Shown: piece by piece, positions 1-10,847 of the stretch
How positions within the stretch are numbered: position 1 is the stretch's first letter
How the letters are laid out: the number at the start of each line of letters is the position of its first letter
Program-made: the position numbers and the translations under genes
From: Sphagnum magellanicum
Taxonomy: Eukaryota > Streptophyta > Sphagnopsida > Sphagnales > Sphagnaceae
Length of the DNA stretch: 64,000 nt
Reading direction: 5' to 3'
NCBI GenBank assembly: GCA_021904315.1
Contig: CM038915.1
Coordinates: 8,618,001-8,682,000, forward strand
Notes under the pieces: model-generated
The model's database searches: none
What the model saw: the letters and a program-made list of their open reading frames with translations, nothing else
What the model was told of the DNA's origin: nothing

Positions 1-370
1 GCTTGATCACAATCCAATGTTCTAGGCTTGGATTGGCCATGTGTTGATTCACCACGCTTATTAGATATGCCAAATCCGGCCAAGTACACAACATGGCACA
101 CATCAAGGATCCCACAACTTGTTGATAAGGAACCTTCACCATCTCAACATCCTTATTCTCATTCTTCTTCAACTTTGTCTTGGGATCAAGTGACACTTAG
201 ATGGCTTTGCAATCGTCCATGCGAAAGTGTTTGAGAATCTCTTTGAAATACCCAATTTGGTTAATGTAAAAAAAACGTTGTGTAGGATCTTTTTCCACTT
301 CCATGCCAAGGAAGAAATGCAAGTCACCAAGATTTTTCATTTCGAATTTTTGAAAAAATTCTTCCTTCAC

Positions 371-946
371 TTATAAAAGCTTATCCTTGTTATTGCACAT
401 TAAAATGAAATCATCGACGTAAATGACAATGAAAGATTTGACATCTTTGACTTGTGCAACGTACACACTAAAATCTGCATCACTCCTCACAAACTCGATG
501 CTTTTAAAAAAAACATCTAACTTTTGGTTCCAAGCCTTTGGAGATTGTTTCAACTCGTACAATGACTTGTGAAGTTGACACACAAGATGTTCACCTTCTT
601 GTGTGAATCCTTCGGGTTGTTCAATGTAGATCTCCTCTTCAAAGTTTCCATTGAGAAATGCAATTTTGACGTCCATTTGATGAATCTCCATGTCTTCAAT
701 GGTTGCTAGTGCAAGGATATAATGAATTAACACAAACTTTGCAACAAGTGCAAAAGTTTCATTGTAATCAACTTGAAATGTTTGGGTGAAACCTTTTGCC
801 ACAAGTCTAGCCTTGTAATGTTCAACTTCACCATCAACCCCATGTTTGATTTTGAACACCCATTTGCAAGAAATGGGTTTCCTACCCTTAGGGACTAGCA
901 CCAAGGACCAAATGTTGTTAACAACAAGAGAGTCATATTCTTCTTA
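371..946 (-). pseudogene. copia reverse transcriptase, N-terminal part (broken)
   Basis: The open stretch 371-904 translates to a copia RVT_2-type reverse transcriptase. It has the typical opening (CKWVFKIK, KARLVAKGFTQ), the HQMDVK.AFLNG block, the LKQSPKAWNQ block and the YVDD active site (here followed by F). The enzyme copies element RNA into DNA in cytoplasmic virus-like particles. An in-frame TAA lies at 944-946, at the codon that is glutamine in other copies, directly upstream of the RT domain. The same stop position recurs in two other copies. The remainder of RT and RNase H continues toward position 1 with frame breaks. Confidence 0.85.
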
Positions 947-1628
947 CATGGCAATCTCCGACTTCTTTACATTTTCGCCATTCAACGCTTCTTCCACAGT
1001 TTGAGGTTCTTTTGAAAAAACTATGGTGGCTTGTTCCACCTCTTTGGTGGCAACCCACCAATCACAAGGCCATTCTTTACGTTGTCTTTGAGGCCTTTCT
1101 CTTCGTCCATCTTGTTGTGATTCATTCAAACCCTCATCTTATGGTGTAACAAATTCTTCTTCCAAAGAAGAATTTGATGTAGATTCATCACCTTCCATGT
1201 CTTTCGCTGGTCTCTCCTTTAAAGATATATGATTCACATTCTTGACAAGCTCATCATCATTCACGACTTCATCCACAACATGTTCTACTTGCTTTGAAGG
1301 GGGTGTATTATCATGAACACTTTCTATTCTTCTATCCCTTCCAAGAACACAACATTTCGACTTTTGATGATCCTTTTGGTTCTTACACACATCAAGCGAT
1401 ATGCTTTGGTCCCTTTATAATACCCCAAAAACACACAAGGTATGGATTTGGACTCTCATTTGCATTTCTTTTCATAAAAAATGTGGGCATATGTTTTACA
1501 ACCAAAAATTTTCAAATGACATAAATAAGGCTTTGAACCGGTCCATGCTTCTTGCAGGGTTTTTGAATCAAGAGCTTTTGTTGGGCATTGATTTTTGATG
1601 TAAACCGCCATGTTCACCATTTTGGCCC
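947..1628 (-). pseudogene. copia integrase C-terminal region and linker (broken)
   Basis: From 1628 downward the minus strand gives the end of a copia integrase (region around YIKN.CPT, EAW, the GCK.(F/Y)AH block), then an acidic serine-rich linker (1139-1390) and a basic ERPQRQR segment (near 1090) that precedes RT. Frame breaks separate the blocks. The element is truncated at 1628, inside the integrase, by repeat DNA of chromovirus type. Confidence 0.7.
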
Positions 1629-1638
1629 TGACGCACTC

Positions 1639-2458
1639 TGACGCACTCCCAAGTCACGGGGTGAAACCCACTTGAGGGTTTCACAAAGTCAAGTTGCCGA
1701 AAGTTGAGGCTTGGTAACACGCTCCCGGCTTCTAACTCTAAAAAAGGGTAGAGGGTCGAGTTGGGAGCCCAGGGATTAGACTAGGAAGAGGGACTAGCTT
1801 AGCTCATGTGAATCTGCATCCAAAAACCAACCAAATCGGGCTAGTTTAGCATTCGGGACACCCTTTGGTGTTGGGACTTGCCACAGGCACTTGGACACAC
1901 AAGATTCACCACGGCCCGGACTCGGGGCAAGCCACCACCTTCCCCATATAGTATTCTCTGCGGCTAGTCGCGGAGGCTACATCCGAATGGCACATTTTGT
2001 TAGGACTCCCGAAATGGAGTCTCGAAAGTGTCCCGGTTGGACTCCCGAAACTTTGAATGGCCATAGCTCCTCGCCCCGAATTCAGATCGGGGCAAGTCTT
2101 GAATCAATGTTGTAGCTCTCGTCGAGAGCTTTCCAACGCTGTGTCGCACTCTTCAAGGTGACGTCAGGAAGAGGTCGATTCCCGACCTTTAGTGGTCGGG
2201 AGTCAAATTGCCAGTTTGACTCCCGGTCCTTCTTTTGCCCATAACTTGGGCTGCAGATGTCCGAATTACCAATGCGAGGCCATTTTCGATATCTACGTTT
2301 TAAGACCTTTCTAATGACACCAAGAGCACCCCAATGCAAGGTGTTTTGGGCCTTATTATCGAGCTCTGAACATTCGGGAGTCCCGGAGGACTCCAAACCT
2401 CCAACTTTTCCAAGTGTTGGGCTTCACCCCCGCACTTGGCCAAAGTGGGGTTGCGACA
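1639..2458 (-). repeat. chromovirus LTR, family B, copy 1 (3' LTR of the fragment to its right)
   Basis: It reads TGACGCACTC... to ...GGGTTGCGACA on the plus strand, that is TGTCGCAACCC...GTGCGTCA on the element strand, with TG/CA ends. Sequences closely matching it lie at 3511-4331 and 7924-8676. A partly homologous but distinct LTR (family A) shares its central block. On the minus strand it is preceded by a purine-rich tract (2459-2472 complement), which identifies it as a 3' LTR. A 10-bp copy of its first bases (TGACGCACTC) stands immediately to its left at 1629-1638. Confidence 0.8.
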
Positions 2459-3510
2459 CTCTCCCCCACTAGAAGAAAGAGGTCAATGTCCTCATTGACA
2501 CTTAGAATTTTTCCTTCGCACAATTGCAATTGCTTGATTTTGGATCCTTGGCCATTTGCCGACTCTTTGCGGCTTGGACCTTGTCTCAAGTTAACTTAGG
2601 CGTCCCCAAGATTCCAGCACTTTCTTGACAAGTCCAAGAGGGTCTTGTGGAAAACCCTCTTCCCACGCTTCGTCAAAAGACTAAGCTAGCTTAATTGACG
2701 AAGCCCTCATTTGGGAGGAACTTTTTTCCATTTCTTCCCCTCATGAGGACTTAAGTCAAGTCTACTCTTGACCTAAGCTATTTGACATGACTCCTTTTCC
2801 TATATCGCGCATTGGTCACAACAACCAAGCCTTAACTAAAAGGTTTGCTTATCAAGGTACGAGAAGCAACACTTGGGTTTGCCAAACCCAAGTCCCAAAC
2901 TACACTTAAAGTATGTGAGCGGGGTCATGACTTCCCGCGTTGGCCACACTACCAACCAACCTTTCGGGATACACTTAAGGCATGTGCATGTCCATGCAAG
3001 CTCACCTTGCTTGCCTCCTTTCTTGGGGCCAAGTTTCCTCAACCCCAAGGAGGAGTCCGATTTTGATTTGGGCCTACGCGAAATAGTTCCATTTGTCCCC
3101 TGCCACTTTACAACTTTATTTTCCTTATACAAATTTCTCGTGATACAATCTCTTGGAAGTTTTAATGCCATTTTTTTATTTCACTTGCAACTTGATGTGG
3201 TACGTTTTATGAAACTTTCCCCCTCTAAAAGAAAGGTGATGTCCTCATCACGGTCTACGTCTTTTCTTTGCTGGTCTTGTGTGGAATTCTTCTATGGCTT
3301 CTTGGGCATGTTCCATGTCGGATTCATTCACCCAAGAAACCTCTATTGCATGGTATCCCTTCCACTTGACTAAGTATTCCCGCTCTCGTCCTCTAAGTTG
3401 CCTTGATTTGAGCACGGCCTCTATTTCAAACTCTGGTTCATTATGAACCACGTCTGGTGGAGGCCTTGAGTGGTGCTCTCGATTAGGCCTTGAAGCATCG
3501 CGGGAGATCG
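2459..3510 (-). mobile_element. chromovirus 3' internal fragment 1 (polypurine tract, 3' UTR, chromodomain)
   Basis: Reading the minus strand, it holds the last part of the gypsy polyprotein (3248-3510), about 780 bp of 3' untranslated DNA and a purine-rich tract next to the LTR at 1639-2458. It matches 4332-5340 closely. The upstream part of the element is missing: at 3511 another family-B LTR begins. Confidence 0.8.
3248..3510 (-). pseudogene. integrase-chromodomain C-terminus of chromovirus (fragment)
   Basis: The minus strand encodes a chromodomain with the aromatic/charged core REREYLVKWKGYH and the helix ending DMEHAQEAIEEF. Chromodomains fused to the integrase C-terminus are known in chromoviruses, where they bind histone marks and steer integration into heterochromatin. 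Only the last 80 or so residues remain; the integrase catalytic core is absent. The frame ends in a basic tail followed by a stop at 3248. Confidence 0.8.
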
Positions 3511-4331
3511 TGACGCGCTCCCAAGTCACAAGGTGAAATCCACTTGAGGGTTTCACAAAGTCAAATTGCGGAAAGTTGAGACTTGGTAGCACACTCCCAG
3601 CTTCCAATTCTAAAAAGGGGTAGAGGGTCGAGTTGGGAGCCCAGGGATTAGACTAGGAAGAGCGACTAGCTTAGCTCATGTGAATCTGCATCCAAAAACC
3701 AACCAAAGCGGGTTAGTTTAGCATTCGGGACACCCTTGGGTGTTGGGACTTGCCACGGGCACTTAGACACACAAAACTCACCACGGCTCGGACTTGGGGG
3801 AAGCCACCACCTTCCCCCATATAGTATTCTCTGTGGCTGGTCGCGGAGGCTACATCCGAATGGCACATTTTGTTGGGATTCCCGAAATGGAGTCCCGAAA
3901 GTGTCCCGGCTAAACTCCTGGAACTTTGAACGGCCATAGCTCCTCGCTCCAAACTTGGATCGGGACGAGTCTTGAATGAATGTTGTAGCTCTCGTCGAGA
4001 GCTTTCCAACGCCGTGTTGCACTCTTCAAGGCAACGTCGGGAAACGGTCGATTCTTGACTTTTAGTGGTCGGGAGTCAAATTGCCAGTTTGACTCCCGGC
4101 CCTTCTTTTGCCCATAACTTGAGCTGCAGATGTCCAAATTGCTAATGCGAGGCCATTTTCGATATCTATGTTTCAAGAAGTTTCCAATGACACCAAGAAC
4201 ACCCCAATGCAAGGTGTTTTTCCCCTTGCTGTTAAGCTCTAAACATTCGGGAGTCTTGGAAGACTCCCAACTTCCAACTTTTTCAAGTGTTGGGCTTCAC
4301 CCCCACACTTGGCCAAAGTGGGGTTGCGACA
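3511..4331 (-). repeat. chromovirus LTR, family B, copy 2
   Basis: Starts TGACGCGCTCCC and ends GGGTTGCGACA on the plus strand. It is followed by the same purine-rich tract (4332-4345) and 3' region as copy 1, so it is the 3' LTR of a second truncated chromovirus in minus orientation. It sits inside the first fragment, next to its integrase/chromodomain junction. Confidence 0.8.
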
Positions 4332-5604
4332 CTCTCCCCCACTAGAAGAAAGAGGTCAATGTCCTCATTGAAGCTTAGAATTTTCCTTCGCACAATTGCA
4401 ATTGCTTGATTTTGGATCCTTGGCCATTTGCCGACTCTTTGTGGCTTGGACCCTATTTCAAGCTAACTTAGGCGTCCCCAAGATTCCAGCACTTTCTTGA
4501 CAAGTCCAAGAGGGTCTTGTGGAAAACCCTCTTCCCACGCTTCGTCAAAAGACTAAGCTAGCCTAATTGATGAAGCCCTCATTTGGGAGGAACTTTTTCC
4601 ATTTCTTCCCCTCATGAGGACTTAAGTCAAGTCTATTCTTGACCTAAGCTATTTGACATGACTCCTTTTCCTATCTCGCGCCTTGGTCACAACAACCAAG
4701 CCTTAACTAAAAGGTTTGCTCATCAAGGTACGAGAAGCAACACTTGGGTTTGCCAAACCCAAGTCCCAAACTACACTTAAAGTATGTGAGCGGGGTCATG
4801 ACTTCCCGCGTTGGCCACACTACCAACCAACCCTTCGGGATGCTTCTCAAGGCATGTGCATGTCCCCGCAAGCTCACCTTGCTTGCCTCCTTTCTCGGGG
4901 CCAAGTTTCCTCAACCCCAAGGAGGAGTCCGATTTTGATTTGGGCCTACGCGAAATAGTTCCGTTTGTCCCCTACCACTTTACAACTCTATTTGCCTTAT
5001 ACAAATTTCTTGTGATACCATCTCTTGGAAGTTTTAATGCCTTTATTTCACTTGCAACTTGATGTGGTACATTTTATGTGAGATTCTTCCCCACTAAAAG
5101 AAAGGTGATGTCCTCATCACACTCTACGTCTTTTTTTCTTTGCCGGTTTAATGTGGAACTCTTCTATGGTTTCTTGGGCATGTTCCATGTCGGATTCATT
5201 CACCCAAGAAGCTTTTATCGGATGGTATCCTTTCCATTTGACTAGGTATTCCCGCTTTCGTCCTCTAAGTTGCTTTGATTTGAGCACGGCCTCCACCTCA
5301 AACTCTGGTTCATTATGAACCAAGTCCGATGGGGGCCTTGAGGTGTGCTCTCAATTAGGCCTTGAGGCATCACGGTTGACCCGCTTCAAGAAGGAAACAT
5401 GAAATGTGGGGTGAACTCTAAGGTTTTCCGGTAATTCTAACTTATAAGTGTCGGAAAGTTTCTTTTCCAACACTTTGAATGGACCCGCATATGGGCCCAA
5501 AAACTTATGACTTAATCCTTTGGGTAATTGGAAGTTCTTGATGTTCAACCACACCTCATCTCCCACTTGGAATTTCACCTCTCGTCGGGACTTGTCCACA
5601 AAAT
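4332..5604 (-). mobile_element. chromovirus 3' internal fragment 2
   Basis: Parallel copy of 2459-3510 that reaches further into the integrase. Order on the minus strand: integrase C-terminal domain (5351-5604), chromodomain (5117-5323), 3' untranslated region, purine tract. It stops abruptly at about 5604, where an inverted piece of LTR-B begins. Confidence 0.8.
5117..5604 (-). pseudogene. integrase C-terminal domain plus chromodomain (broken)
   Basis: Minus-strand blocks: VDKSRREVKFQVGDEVWL, the GPF.VLEK block, HVSFLK, then EFEVEAVLKSKQLRGRKREY and LVKWKGYHP of a chromodomain. A TGA separates the two blocks; the matching codon in the copy at 20.3 kb is CGA, so a C-to-T change explains the stop. 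Integrase zinc and catalytic domains are missing. Confidence 0.8.
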
Positions 5605-5900
5605 CCGGGACAATTTCGGGACTCCATTTTGGTGAGTCTTGTGTGTCCAAGTGCCCATGGCAAGTCCCAACACCAAAGGGTGTCCCGAATGCTAAACTAA
5701 CCCGATTTGGTTGGTTTTGGATGCAGATTCACATGAGCTAAGCTACTCCCTCTTCCTAGTCTAATCCCGGGGCTCCCAACTCGACCCTCTACCCCTTTCT
5801 AGAGTTGGAAGGCGGGAGCGTGCTACCAAGTTCAACTTTCCGCAACTTGACTTTGTGAAACCCTCAAGTGGGTTTCACCCCGTGACTTGGGAGCGCGTCA
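5605..5900 (+). repeat. inverted LTR-B fragment (plus orientation)
   Basis: Family-B LTR sequence in the opposite orientation to its neighbours, running to the LTR terminus ...GGGAGCGCGTCA at 5900. It is missing its left portion and has an internal deletion near 5630. Its final 62 bp form one arm and the loop of a perfect inverted repeat with 5901-5946. Confidence 0.7.
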
Positions 5901-5946
5901 CACGGGGTGAAACCCACTTGAGGGTTTCACAAAGTCAAGTTGCGGA
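5839..5946. repeat. 46-bp perfect inverted repeat with 16-bp spacer
   Basis: 5839-5884 and 5901-5946 are exact reverse complements by direct reading (TCCGCAAC... to ...CCCCGTG and back). The spacer 5885-5900 is the LTR-B terminus. The structure is where plus-oriented LTR-B joins minus-oriented LTR-B, as expected from a fold-back or inverted-join rearrangement. Confidence 0.85.
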
Positions 5947-6867
5947 TGTCGCAACCCTAGCCTTGGTTCGCGACCAAGGCAAGGGGGTTGAAAGGTTGCG
6001 GGCCTATAAGTAGACCCGGGAGTCATATCCCATGCTCCCGGGAGTGCAAAGAGTGTGAGGGAGTGAACCCTCACACTCCCAAGTGAACTCCCATGTTCGG
6101 AGTTGGTGAGAATTGGAGTCCCAAAAGGACTCCTGAAACTTCAGAGAGCGTTTTGAGGGGTCAAAACTCCATGGCTTGTTGCGCTCTTTATGTCAATGAA
6201 AAGGTCTTGAAGTGTACATGTCCAAAATGGGCTTGCATTGCTCATTTGGAATCTGAAACACAAGTTATGGCCAAAAGAAGGCCCGCGAGTCGAAATCCCG
6301 GGAGTCCGCCAGTTTGGACTCCCGACCACTAAAAGTCAGGAATCGACCCGAAATACTTGGCTGCAAAAAACGTGCGACATATCGTTGGAAAGGTCTCGAC
6401 GATACCTACAACTTTGCTTCAGACGGCAAGTCGATCGGAAGTCTGCTCCGAATGTTATGAAGCCTCAAAGTCACGAGAGTCCCGAAAATGCGCGATTTCG
6501 GGACTCCCACGCGGGAGTCCCGGGAGTCCCGGGACAAAATGGCCATTTGGATGCCACCCCTGCGATGAGTCACAGAGTATACTATAAGGGGGAAGGTGGT
6601 CGCTTCCCCCAAGGTCCGGGCAGTGGTGAGTCTTGTGTGTCCGTGTTGCCCGTGGCTTGTCCCAACACCAAAGGGATCCAGAATGAGTTCTAACCACTTT
6701 GTGTGGTTCCATGCAGGCCCGTGTGAGTGAGTAAGCTTGTCAATTCTTTCTAGTCTTTCCCGGGACTTCTAGCACGCCCCTCTCACCCCCTCTAGTGCTA
6801 GAAGTCGGGATCGTGCCCCAAGTTCCAACTCCTTCCGCATTACCACATACTTAGACCCTCGAGTGGG
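5947..6867 (+). repeat. chromovirus LTR, family A, copy 1 (plus)
   Basis: Begins TGTCGCAACCCTAGCC and contains the family-A core, including the TATA-like ACTATAAGGGGGAAGG block near 6577-6598. Its last 200 bp are diverged compared with other family-A copies. It is joined tail-to-tail to the minus copy at 6868-7890. The pair interrupts a family-B LTR (5901-5946 left part, 7924-8676 right part). Confidence 0.75.
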
Positions 6868-7890
6868 TGACGCACCCCCAACTCCTCAAGGGACTCAAAT
6901 GTGAGCCCAAGTATAAAGCAGCGGAATGAGGAGGAGTTGGAGCACGCTCCCTAGCTCACAACCCTTTGAGGGGTAGAGGGGCGGGTTGGAACTCCGGGAT
7001 GGGACTAGGAAGAGTTGACAAGCTTTAGTCACTCACACGGGCCTACACACAACCCACACAAAGTGGTTAGTGCAAAGTTAAAGCACCCTTGGTGCTAGGA
7101 CGAGCCACGGGCAACACGAACACACAAGACTCACCACGGCCCAGACTTGGGGGAAGCCACCACCTTCCCCCTTATAGTATACTCTGTGACTCGTCGCGGG
7201 GGTGGCATCCAAATGGCCATTTTGTCCCGGGACTCCCGGGACTCCCGCGTGAGAGTCCCGAAATCGCGCATTTTCGGGACTCCCGCGACTTTGAAGCTTC
7301 ATAACTTTCTGAGCAGACCTCCGATCGACTCGCCGTCCGAAGCAAAGTTGTAGGTCTCGTCGAGACCTTTCCAACGGTATGTCGCACGTTTTCTGCAGCC
7401 AAGTATTTCGGGTCGATTCCCGACTTTTAGTGGTCGGGAGTCAAAACTGGCAGACTCCCGGGAATTCGACTCCCGACCCTTCTTTTGGCCATAACTTGTG
7501 TTTTAGATGTCCAAATGAGCAATGCGAGCCTATTTTAGATATCTACGCTTTAAGAGCTTTCCAATGATATAAAGAACGCCACAATCCATTGAGGTTTGAC
7601 CCCTGCAATCGCTCTCTGAAGTTTTGGGAGTCCACCGGGACTCCACTTCCCAAAGTGGGAGTTGCCTTGGGAGTGTGAGGGTTCACTCCCTCATACTCCC
7701 TCACACTTTCTAACACTCCCGGGAGTATGTGATGTGACTCCCGGGCTTCCTCTTGCCTTAACTTTCGGGCTTCCCCTTGGCCCGCACTCTTGCAATGCCT
7801 TTGCCTTGACTCGCGGGCTTCCTTCCTCTTGGCCCGCAACCTTGCAACCCCCTTAGCCTTGGTCGCGAGCCCAAAACTAGGGTTGCGATA
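6868..7890 (-). repeat. chromovirus LTR, family A, copy 2 (minus)
   Basis: Begins TGACGCACCCCC and ends GGGTTGCGATA on the plus strand. It is homologous over most of its length to the reverse complement of 5947-6867, so the two form an inverted repeat with arms of about 0.9 kb. About 30 bp of unassigned sequence follows before LTR-B resumes. Confidence 0.8.
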
Positions 7891-7923
7891 GTGGGTCTAC
7901 GAGGAACTTGGGAGCGCGACAAC

Positions 7924-8676
7924 GAAAAGTTGAACTTGGTAGCACGCTCCCGGCTTCCAACTCTAAAAAGGGGTAGAGGGTCGAGTTGGGAGCCCCGGGA
8001 TTAGACTAGGAAGAAGGTTTAGTAGATCAAGCATGAATCTGCACCAAAACAAACCACCCACGTGGTTAGTTCACATTCCGGGACCCCTTTGGGTGTTGGG
8101 ACTTGCCACGGGCACTTGGATGCACAAGATTCACCACGGCCCGGACTCAGGGGAAGCCACCACCTTCCCCCATATATTATTCTCTGCGGTTGGTCGCGGA
8201 GGCTACATCCGAATGGCACAAATTCCCGGGATTCCCGAAATGGAGTCCCGAAATTGTCCCGGCGGAAAATTTGAATCGCCATAACGCTCGACTGCAGAGT
8301 TGGATCGTGACGAGGTCTAAATCAAAGTTGTAGCCCTCGTCGAATTCTTTCCAACGCCATGTCGCACACTCAAATCGGACGTTGGGAAGAGGTCGATTCC
8401 CGACTTTTAGTGGTCGGGAGTGAAATTGCTAGTTTGAGTCCCGGCCCTTCTTTTGCCCATAACTTGGGCTGCAGATGTTCGAATTGCCAGTGCGAGGGCA
8501 TTTTAGATATGTACGTTTCAAGACCTTTCCAATGACACCAAGAACACTCCAATGCAAGGTGTTTTTCCCCTTGATATCGAGCTCTGAACATTCGAGAGTC
8601 CTGGAAGACTCGCAACCTCTAACTTTTCGAAGTGTTGGGCTTCACCCCCACACTTGGCCAAAGTGGGGTTGCGACA
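7924..8676 (-). repeat. chromovirus LTR, family B, copy 3 (right part)
   Basis: Continues the LTR-B sequence whose first part is 5901-5946. The break is filled by the LTR-A pair. It ends GGGTTGCGACA at 8676, immediately before chromovirus gag sequence, and so truncates that gag gene. Confidence 0.75.
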
Positions 8677-9740
8677 TGCAAGCTTCGAGACCTTGAGAAT
8701 GGGAGCAATGACAACTTGCGCCAATATGTGAGGGCTTACTCCGAACTCATGCTTGAGATTCGGCATATGCATGAGTTAGACCGGGTGTGCCACTTTGTGA
8801 TGGGACTTCCCACTTGGGCTAAGCGCAAGCTTGAGGAGAATTGGCCCGCTTCACTAACCGAAGCCATCATGAAAGTGGAAGGCTTCTCGGATGTTGGGCG
8901 TGGTGAGAAGTCCGAATTCAAAAGGGATAACAAGTTCCCTCATAAGAAGGCACGCCTTGAAGGGGAATGGAATCGAAGCCAAGAGACCTCAAAGGGGGAG
9001 AAGCCTAAATAATTCCAAGGCTCGGGTTTTAAACCCAAGGGAAATTTTATCAAGAAGGGGGCTCCTTTCAAAGCGAGCCAACCCAAGGGAGATGCTAGTG
9101 GGAAACCCAAGGGAGTATGCTTCAATTGTAATGAAGTGGGGCATTACTCCAAGGATTGCCCCAAACCCAAATCGGGGAATGGGGCTCCTAAGGTAAGTGC
9201 CCTTTCCGCCAACCTAGTCCAAGGAGAATGTAATCACCTTATTTTCTTAAAAGGGAAAGTTTCTAAGCGGGAGGTCTTATGAATTTTGGACACAAGCGCT
9301 TCCCACAACTTCATAACCCAAGAAAGTGCCCAAAGGATGGAGCTCCAGTTGGAGGAGCTCAAGGCACCCATAGAGGTGCATTTTGCGGATGGGATTGCCC
9401 ATCCCACCAAGTTGCAAGCAAAAGATGTGCCCCTCCAATTGGGGAATTGGAGAGGCAAGGTGGACTTGTTAGTTTCCACATTAGGGGGCATGGATTGCAT
9501 TTTGGGAATGGAGCTCATCACACATAACAATGTGCTCATAGAAGGGCACAATAGGTTAATTAGGATCCCATCCAAGAATGGGATTATGCAGGTGAAGGCG
9601 CATGAAATGCCTAGTGTGGGTGGGACCACCATCCACTTGATGTTGGGCAAGAACTTGGAAAAAGAATGTGGGGGAGACTATGGCATGTTATGTGTGATGC
9701 GGGTGTTGGATGAGTTTGAACCAAAGGAGGCCACCAAGGT
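8677..9740 (+). pseudogene. chromovirus gag-protease (truncated, two stops)
   Basis: One frame runs through the segment. It holds a retrotransposon gag domain (RQYVRAYSELMLEI, then FVMGLP) and a basic segment. A CCHC knuckle follows near 9118-9159 (C-x2-C-x4-H-x4-C). Next is a retropepsin with LDTSASHNFI, then a conserved GMELI block. The frame is broken by TAA at 9010-9012 and TGA at 9280-9282; C-to-T change of CAA and CGA would explain them. The protease motif carries Ser where Gly is usual (DTGAS). The N-terminal part of Gag is missing and the frame is cut at 9740 by an LTR insertion. Confidence 0.85.
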
Positions 9741-10417
9741 TGTCGCAACCCTAGCTTTGGGCTCGCGATCAAGGCTAAGGGGGTTGCAAGGTTGCGGGCC
9801 AAGAGGAAGGAAGCCCGCGAGTCAAGGCAAAGGCATTGCAAGAGTGCGGGCCAAGAGGAAGCCCGAAAGTTAAGGCAAGAGGAAGCCCGGGAGTCACATC
9901 ACATACTCCCGGGAGTGTTAGAAAGTGTGAGGGAGTATGAGAGAGTGAACCCTCACACTCCCAAGGCAACTCCCACTTTGGGAGATGGACTCCCGGTGGA
10001 CTCCCAAAACTTCAGAGAGCAATTGCAGGGGTCAAACCTCAATGGATTGTGGCGTTCTTTATATCATGGGAAAGCTCTTGAAGCGTAGATATCTAAAATG
10101 GGCTCGCATTGCTCATTTGGACATCTGAAACACAAGTTATGGCCAAAAGAAGGGTCGGGAGTCGAATTCCCGGGAGTCTGCCAGTTTTGACTCCCGACCA
10201 CTAAAAGTCAGGAATCGACCCGAAATACTTGGCTGCAGAAAACGTGCGACACACCGTTGGAAAGGTCTCGACGAGACCTACAACTTTGCTTTAGACTGCA
10301 TTGCAATCCGAGGTCTGCTCGCAAAGTTATGGGGCTCCAAAGTCCCAGGAGTCCCATTTGGCGCGATTTCGGGACTCCCACTCGGGAGTCCCGGGAAAAA
10401 TAGCCATTTGGATGTAG

Positions 10418-10437
10418 CCTCCGTGGAGAGCTACAGA
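10418..10437 (+). repeat. LINE target-site duplication, left copy (20 bp)
   Basis: Identical to 18027-18046 (begins CCTCCGTGGAG). The sequence is LTR-A sequence, and the LTR continues without loss after the right copy, as expected for target-primed insertion. Confidence 0.9.
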
Positions 10438-10563
10438 TAGTTGTGAAGTTATGAAAGGGGCGATGGGAGCTCTCTGCTGCCTTTGTGTGTATCAGAGTAG
10501 GCCATGATCCCCTTGTCCGAATGCACCTTTTTTCAGTAGAATTTTAAGCGTTTTCTCCCTGAG

Positions 10564-10665
10564 ATGATGGAAATCTGCTCAGATGCTGCTGATTCACAGA
10601 CCGCCAAGCTGGATGAATTTGTTTTGGTAGCTCACAGGACAAGGAAAACGGGACGTGGAGCTTGA
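10564..10665 (+). other. short upstream ORF in the LINE 5' region
   Basis: A 33-codon ATG-to-TGA frame (tandem ATG ATG at the start) lies in the 5' region, ending in a basic stretch (HRTRKTGRGA). It precedes ORF1 by about 180 bp. No family is recognised; it may be a chance frame or an upstream ORF that tempers ORF1 translation. Confidence 0.25.
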
Positions 10666-10847
10666 CCGGGACTCAGCAAATTCAAACTGAGTCCAAGAAA
10701 AGGCGAGCATACCCGAGTTTCCTCCCTGACGAGCGGGAAAAACCCACTCACAGCCAACGGCTCTTTCGTTTCGGCATCGCCAGAGCTCGGCGAAGCTCCT
10801 ACCTCAACAATCTCTCCTCATCCTGAGGAAACAATTCGCGGGGAGGG

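Larger units (their letters stand above)
1..1628 (-). mobile_element. Ty1/copia family-1 fragment (integrase C-terminus, linker, RT), runs off the left edge
   Basis: The minus strand encodes the C-terminal integrase region (about 1391-1628), the acidic linker (about 947-1390) and the reverse transcriptase (about 1-943) of a copia polyprotein. Its closest relative in this window is the minus-strand element at 30206-36169. No LTR is present: the right side is cut by a chromovirus LTR at 1639 and the left side continues beyond the window. Several frame breaks show it is dead. Confidence 0.85.

Noticed and set aside
1294..1598. Plus-strand frames opposite the copia fragment
   Set aside because: They lie antisense to recognisable integrase and linker coding sequence and show no domain of their own.
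6093..6693. Overlapping frames in LTR-A
   Set aside because: They fall in LTR sequence present in inverted and solo copies, with no conserved frame between copies.
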